Below, in pieces: positions 60,362-64,000 of a DNA stretch of 64,000 nucleotides. Source of the DNA: Bacillota bacterium (GTDB lineage: Bacteria > Bacillota > Clostridia > Oscillospirales > Oscillospiraceae). The position numbers were made by a program, and so were the translations under genes. Position 1 is the stretch's first letter, and every line of letters begins with the position of its first letter. Below the pieces are notes generated by a model. The model made no database searches, had not been told where the DNA came from, and saw only the letters and a list, made by a program, of their open reading frames with translations. The stretch spans positions 62,001-126,000 of the forward strand of contig JAEWKA010000006.1 of the NCBI GenBank assembly GCA_023386265.1. Direction: 5' to 3'.

Positions 60362-61455
60362 CAGCTAAGACCTCCTTCTAGATTGGCGATAACAGGTTCG
60401 CCGCCGCGCGGAGCCCAAATCCTGTCCGGATTCGGCTCCATTACGCGGATAGCACATTCCTCGCTCGCAAAATAGACCATATCGTCCTTTTCTGCGCACA
60501 CCATTGACCGCAGCTTAAGGCGGTCGTTGAGAGCCATAAGCCCTCCCTCATAGCCGAGAAGGATTGAAAACGGCCCTGTAATTAAAAGGCTGCCGAAGGT
60601 GTTTCGAAGGAAGCTCAGCTTCTGTCTTTCCTCTGGCGGCATCGTGTCTATGACCGACCAAAACGGAGCCGCAATGACGGAAGCCGCTTCCTCAAGCGTC
60701 ATTTTTTGGCGACGAAGGAGGTAGTCGAAAATGTAGGTAATGACCTCTGTATCCGTTTGCAGGGTGCAGGTATAACCGAACATTTCAATAAAACGGCGGT
60801 TTGCATCATAGGAGGAAATCTCACCGTTGTGTACTATCGAATAGTCAAGAAGCGAAAATGGGTGTGCTCCGCCCCACCAGCCGGGAGTGTTCGTCGGATA
60901 ACGTCCGTGTCCCGTCCAGCTGTAGCCCTGGTATTCGTCAAGACGGTAGAACTCGCCGACATCCTCGGGGTAACCTACTGCCTTGAATACGCCCATGTTT
61001 TTGCCGCTCGAAAAGACATAGCAGCCGTCTATGTCCCTGTTAATTCTCAGGACCGCTCTTGCTATGTATTCCTTTTCGTCAAGCTGACTGTCTCTCAGGC
61101 GGTTATGTGCCGGAGCAACGAAATAGCGCCAAATGAGCGGCTCATTCGTAATCTTCGGCGTTTTGCGGGTAGGAATTTTCGAAAGGTTCACTACTTCAAA
61201 AACCTCGTCGATGAACTTCTCGCATTCTTCACGGCAACGCATATCGTCATAAAAAATATGCAGTGCATACAGGTCCTTGTACTGAGGGTAAATGCCATAT
61301 CCCGCAAAACCGCCGCCAAGGCCGTTAGACCTCTCGTGCATTACGGTCATCGACTCGACGACCTTGTCTCCGCAGATACTCTTACCCTTCTTGGAAATCA
61401 AACCTGAAATTGCACAGCCAGATGGAATTCTTACTTCGCCTTCTTTTTTCAGCAT
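60361..61455 (-). CDS. Glutamate synthase glutaminase subunit (class II amidotransferase)
   Basis: About 364 aa from ATG 61455. An N-terminal nucleophile hydrolase domain releases ammonia from glutamine; the probable catalytic Cys is in IPSGCAISGLI after a 13-residue leader. Other class II features are YSWTGHGRYPTNTPGW and the LLDYSIVHNGEISSYDANRRF segment. A longer frame begins at 61500, but that ATG lies inside the leader terminator stem and has no ribosome binding site. ATG 61470 is also possible. Confidence 0.88.
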   Translation of the reverse strand: MLKKEGEVRIPSGCAISGLISKKGKSICGDKVVESMTVMHERSNGLGGGFAGYGIYPQYKDLYALHIFYDDMRCREECEKFIDEVFEVVNLSKIPTRKTPKITNEPLIWRYFVAPAHNRLRDSQLDEKEYIARAVLRINRDIDGCYVFSSGKNMGVFKAVGYPEDVGEFYRLDEYQGYSWTGHGRYPTNTPGWWGGAHPFSLLDYSIVHNGEISSYDANRRFIEMFGYTCTLQTDTEVITYIFDYLLRRQKMTLEEAASVIAAPFWSVIDTMPPEERQKLSFLRNTFGSLLITGPFSILLGYEGGLMALNDRLKLRSMVCAEKDDMVYFASEECAIRVMEPNPDRIWAPRGGEPVIANLEGGLS

Positions 61456-61485
61456 GGTCTTCACATCCATAAACTTAAAAATAAA

Positions 61486-61573
61486 AACAAAGGCGGTCAT
61501 TGACTTGGTTTCCCATGTAATGAACGCCTTTGTTCGTGGGGTTTACTATACAGTATATTAATATTGTTGTCAA
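61486..61573 (-). promoter_or_regulatory. Promoter, ANTAR-type hairpin and leader terminator of the glutamate synthase operon
   Basis: On the minus strand TTGACA (61568-61573), a 17-nt spacer and TATAGT (61545-61550). The transcript starts near 61537 and immediately forms a small hairpin, GAAC-AAAGGC-GTTC (61522-61535), whose six-base loop has A1 and G4 as in ANTAR targets. The same bases belong to the 5' arm of a longer hairpin (61519-61534 with 61486-61502) that is followed by TTTTTATTTTT. The two folds exclude each other, so binding the small hairpin would prevent termination. Confidence 0.7.
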
Positions 61574-61678
61574 TATGATTTTCGACTGCCTGTCCCGATT
61601 TTTGCAATTCTGTTATTTTCAACATTCATTTTCGACCAGAAATTTTAAATTCATCTATTTTGATGTATAGTGGAGGTC

Positions 61679-61777
61679 TTGACAAAAAAAGCATATAGTG
61701 TTAAAGTATCCGCATGATGAACGGCAAAGGCGCCGCAGGAAGCATTTCTGCGTGTTTTTGTCGCTTTTTTTATTTTT
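61679..61777 (+). promoter_or_regulatory. Promoter, ANTAR-type hairpin and leader terminator of glnN
   Basis: TTGACA (61679-61684), a 17-nt spacer and TAAAGT (61702-61707). In the leader, CGGC-AAAGGC-GCCG (61722-61735) is a 4-bp hairpin with the same hexaloop as the divergent operon. A competing terminator pairs CGGCAAA (61722-61728) with TTTGTCG (61757-61763) around an inner 8-bp hairpin (61734-61752), followed by a long T-tract to 61777. It lies 30 nt before the glnN ribosome binding site. Confidence 0.68.
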
Positions 61778-61808
61778 AAACATCTTTAACCGTAAAGGAG
61801 AATGCAAT

Positions 61809-63902
61809 ATGAGTTCAGTAGCAGAGATATTTGGGTCGATGGTTTTTAATGATTCCGTCATGAAGGAAAGGCTGCCCAAGGGAACCTATACCGCCATGCA
61901 GAAGACAATAAAAGACGGCAAGCTGCTTGACATCGAAGTAGCTACCGTTGTTGCCAATGCAATGAAGGACTGGGCAATTGAAAAGGGCGCGACTCACTTC
62001 ACTCACTGGTTCCAGCCCATGACCGGTATTACGGCTGAAAAGCACGATAGCTTCATTTCCCCCACCAGCGACGGGAAGATCATAATGGAATTCTCCGGCA
62101 AGGAACTTGTGCGCGGCGAACCCGACGCATCCAGCTTCCCATCCGGCGGACTTCGCGCGACCTTCGAAGCCAGAGGCTACACTGCTTGGGACCCCACGTC
62201 CTATGCCTTTATTAAAGACAACACCTTCTGCATCCCTACCGCTTTCTGCTCCTACGGCGGCGAGGCTCTGGATAAGAAAACCCCGCTCCTTCGTTCCATG
62301 CAGGCCATTAACATTCAGGCCATGCGAGTTCTGAAGCTTTTCGGAAACGCAGACGTGACAAGCATCAAGACAACTGTCGGTCCCGAGCAGGAATACTTCC
62401 TCATTGACAAGGAAGTATTCGAGAAGCGCCGGGACCTCATATACACCGGACGTACCCTTTTCGGTTCCAGACCTCCCAAGGGTCAGGAGCTCGACGACCA
62501 TTATTTCGGCATTATCAAACCCCGGGTGAAGGAATTCATGGAAGACCTTGATAATGAACTTTGGAAGCTCGGCATTCTCGCGAAGACTGAGCACAACGAA
62601 GTTGCGCCCGCTCAGCACGAGCTTGCGCCGATATTCACGACCACTAATATCGCTGTTGACCACAACCAGCTCACTATGGAGCTGATGCAGAGGGTGGCAA
62701 AGCGCCACAATCTTGTTTGCCTGCTCCATGAAAAGCCCTTCGCTGGCGTCAACGGCAGCGGCAAGCATAATAACTGGTCTATTTCCACAAATACCGGCGT
62801 CAATCTTCTTGAGCCGGGCGAAACTCCACACGAAAACGCCCAGTTCCTGCTCTTCCTCTGCGCTGTCATCAAGGCGGTCGACGATTATCAGGAGCTGCTT
62901 CGTGTATCAGTCGCATCAGCCGCAAATGACCACCGTCTCGGTGCGAATGAGGCGCCTCCGGCAGTCATCTCCGTTTTCCTTGGCGACGAGCTGACTGAGA
63001 TTCTTACTGCTATCGATTCGGGCAGCGCATACTCCGACCGTGTGAAGGAACAGATGACGATCGGCGTTGACGTTCTGCCTCACTTCCCAAAGGATACAAC
63101 CGACAGAAACAGAACCTCCCCCTTTGCCTTCACCGGCAACAAATTCGAGTTCCGTATGCCCGGCTCTTCCCTCTCCATCGCCGGACCGAACTTCGTACTT
63201 AATACGGCCGTCGCAGAAATACTCAAGCAGTTTGCCGACGAGCTCGAGGGCACAACGGATTTCACTGCTGCTCTCAACAGCCTCGTCAAGAAGACCATCA
63301 GCGAGCATAAGCGCATAATTTTTAACGGTAATGGCTATGACGACGCGTGGATCATGGAAGCACTTAAGAGGGGTCTGCCCAATCTTAAGACGACCCCTGA
63401 CTGCTTGCCCAGCTTCATCTCCGATAAGAGCATTAAGCTCTTCACCGCGCATAACGTTCTCACCGAAACGGAGATTAAGTCCCGCTATGAGATCGTGATG
63501 GAAAATTACACCAAGGTCATAAATATCGAGGCGCTCACCATGCTCGACATGGCTAAGAAGGACATTATGCCCGCAGTTTCAGCCTATTCCAAGACTCTTT
63601 CCGACACGGCGAATTCCAAAAAAGCCTTTGTTCCCAACGCAGATTGCACTTATGAGGCAGAAACATTGAAAATTCTTGCACGCGGCGCTGCAAACCTCTA
63701 TAATAAGACAACTGATCTCGAGAAGGTTCTCCTCGACGCAAAAGAGCATCCCGAAGCGACGGAGCTTGCAAATTACTACAAGGACAACGTAATCCCCGCA
63801 ATGAGCGAGCTGCGCATCTCCGCTGACGAGCTCGAAACAATCACCGCAAAATCCTATTGGCCCTATCCCTCTTACGGCGATCTGCTCTTCAGCGTTAAAT
63901 AA
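61809..63902 (+). CDS. glnN: Glutamine synthetase type III
   Basis: 697-aa type III enzyme (GSIII), distinct from the short GSI-like protein by its length. Key segments are FPSGGLRATFEARGYTAWD, GPEQEYFLID, EHNEVAPAQHELAPIF, the NGSGKHNNWSIS metal/substrate region, and NRTSPFAFTGNKFEFRMPGSS. It is probably the main ammonium-assimilating synthetase here. ATG 61809 has AAGGAG 8 nt upstream. It is preceded by a leader terminator and followed by another terminator. Confidence 0.96.
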   Translation: MSSVAEIFGSMVFNDSVMKERLPKGTYTAMQKTIKDGKLLDIEVATVVANAMKDWAIEKGATHFTHWFQPMTGITAEKHDSFISPTSDGKIIMEFSGKELVRGEPDASSFPSGGLRATFEARGYTAWDPTSYAFIKDNTFCIPTAFCSYGGEALDKKTPLLRSMQAINIQAMRVLKLFGNADVTSIKTTVGPEQEYFLIDKEVFEKRRDLIYTGRTLFGSRPPKGQELDDHYFGIIKPRVKEFMEDLDNELWKLGILAKTEHNEVAPAQHELAPIFTTTNIAVDHNQLTMELMQRVAKRHNLVCLLHEKPFAGVNGSGKHNNWSISTNTGVNLLEPGETPHENAQFLLFLCAVIKAVDDYQELLRVSVASAANDHRLGANEAPPAVISVFLGDELTEILTAIDSGSAYSDRVKEQMTIGVDVLPHFPKDTTDRNRTSPFAFTGNKFEFRMPGSSLSIAGPNFVLNTAVAEILKQFADELEGTTDFTAALNSLVKKTISEHKRIIFNGNGYDDAWIMEALKRGLPNLKTTPDCLPSFISDKSIKLFTAHNVLTETEIKSRYEIVMENYTKVINIEALTMLDMAKKDIMPAVSAYSKTLSDTANSKKAFVPNADCTYEAETLKILARGAANLYNKTTDLEKVLLDAKEHPEATELANYYKDNVIPAMSELRISADELETITAKSYWPYPSYGDLLFSVK

Positions 63903-63918
63903 ACGCCTGAAGCTATAA

Positions 63919-63965
63919 CTGCAGGGCGTCCCTGAAGAATTGGGGGCGCCCTGCGGCTTTATATT
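63919..63965 (+). terminator. Terminator after glnN
   Basis: Stem 63921-63932 with 63942-63954 (GCAGGGCGTCCC with its near-complement), followed by GGCTTTATA. Confidence 0.82.
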
Positions 63966-64000
63966 ACCCTTTCAATCCGGGGCGGATTACGTCCGACCCC

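Noticed and set aside
61456..61500. Upstream ATG at 61500 as start of the glutaminase subunit
   Set aside because: The codon lies in the stem of the leader terminator and would place 29 hydrophobic/basic residues before the catalytic Cys; no ribosome binding site.
61815..62831. 338-codon minus-strand frame inside glnN
   Set aside because: Exactly antisense to type III glutamine synthetase; long only because of GC-rich third codon positions.
1..64000. tRNA, rRNA, CRISPR arrays, transposases, phage genes
   Set aside because: Looked for T-arm GTTCGAAT-type motifs, regular short repeats, and integrase/transposase motifs in the translated frames; none convincing.

Overview
The window is a 64 kb stretch of a chromosome from an endospore-forming, Gram-positive clostridium-like Firmicute. 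The evidence is the sporulation genes yqfC, yqfD and ylbJ/spoVV, the conserved phoH-ybeY-dgkA-era-yqzL-recO block, Shine-Dalgarno sequences close to GGAGG, TTGACA/TATAAT promoters, lipobox substrate-binding proteins, an SLH-domain surface protein, and a type III glutamine synthetase beside an archaeal-type split glutamate synthase. Most genes have moderate GC with a GC-rich third codon position, which would suit Oscillospiraceae-like organisms. That family-level placement is an inference. No rRNA, tRNA, CRISPR array or transposase was recognised.

Layout. (1) 1-9.6 kb: a minus-strand housekeeping and sporulation operon (yqfC, yqfD, phoH, ybeY, dgkA, era, a 54-codon yqzL, recO, mutS2), with divergent ylbJ/spoVV and a CapA-like protein. 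(2) 9.7-11.4 kb: an RlmCD-type rRNA methyltransferase and an alkyltransferase-like protein whose active-site Cys is Trp. (3) 11.5-25 kb: an AT-richer accessory region of small adaptive genes: GNAT, DUF7000, methyltransferase, AraC, EamA, a PadR/DUF1048/ABC cassette, DUF1905, an immunity-like protein preceded by mini-ORFs, DUF1801, two GGDEF proteins, a ProC-like protein, TetR and a cupin. (4) 25-31 kb: a GH3 glycosidase and a large PAS/GAF/GGDEF/HD-GYP protein. (5) 31-49 kb: transport. This part has two polar amino-acid ABC operons (one behind a clear lysine riboswitch, the other behind a long structured leader), a MarR gene with a tandem-repeat operator, a MacA/MacB-like system followed by an SLH protein, CorA, a LUD protein, a phosphate set (Pit, PhoU-like, pyrophosphatase) and DedA. 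(6) 49-52.8 kb: a HEAT-like protein, an SPL-type radical SAM protein, an EFR1 flavodoxin-ferredoxin, and a CcdA/thioredoxin pair. (7) 52.9-63.9 kb: nitrogen assimilation.

The most interesting unit is region 7. A split glutamate synthase operon runs through a glutamine-synthetase-like protein, an ANTAR-domain regulator and CTP synthase, and is divergent from type III glutamine synthetase. Both divergent leaders carry a small hairpin with the same hexaloop (AAAGGC, with A1 and G4 as in ANTAR targets), and each hairpin is embedded in the 5' arm of an intrinsic terminator. The ANTAR protein appears to lack the receiver phospho-acceptor Asp. The neighbouring GS-like protein appears to lack the flap Glu and two Arg of the active site and is short at its C terminus. 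A nitrogen-responsive antitermination circuit, with a degenerate GS as possible sensor, is the best candidate here for an under-described system.
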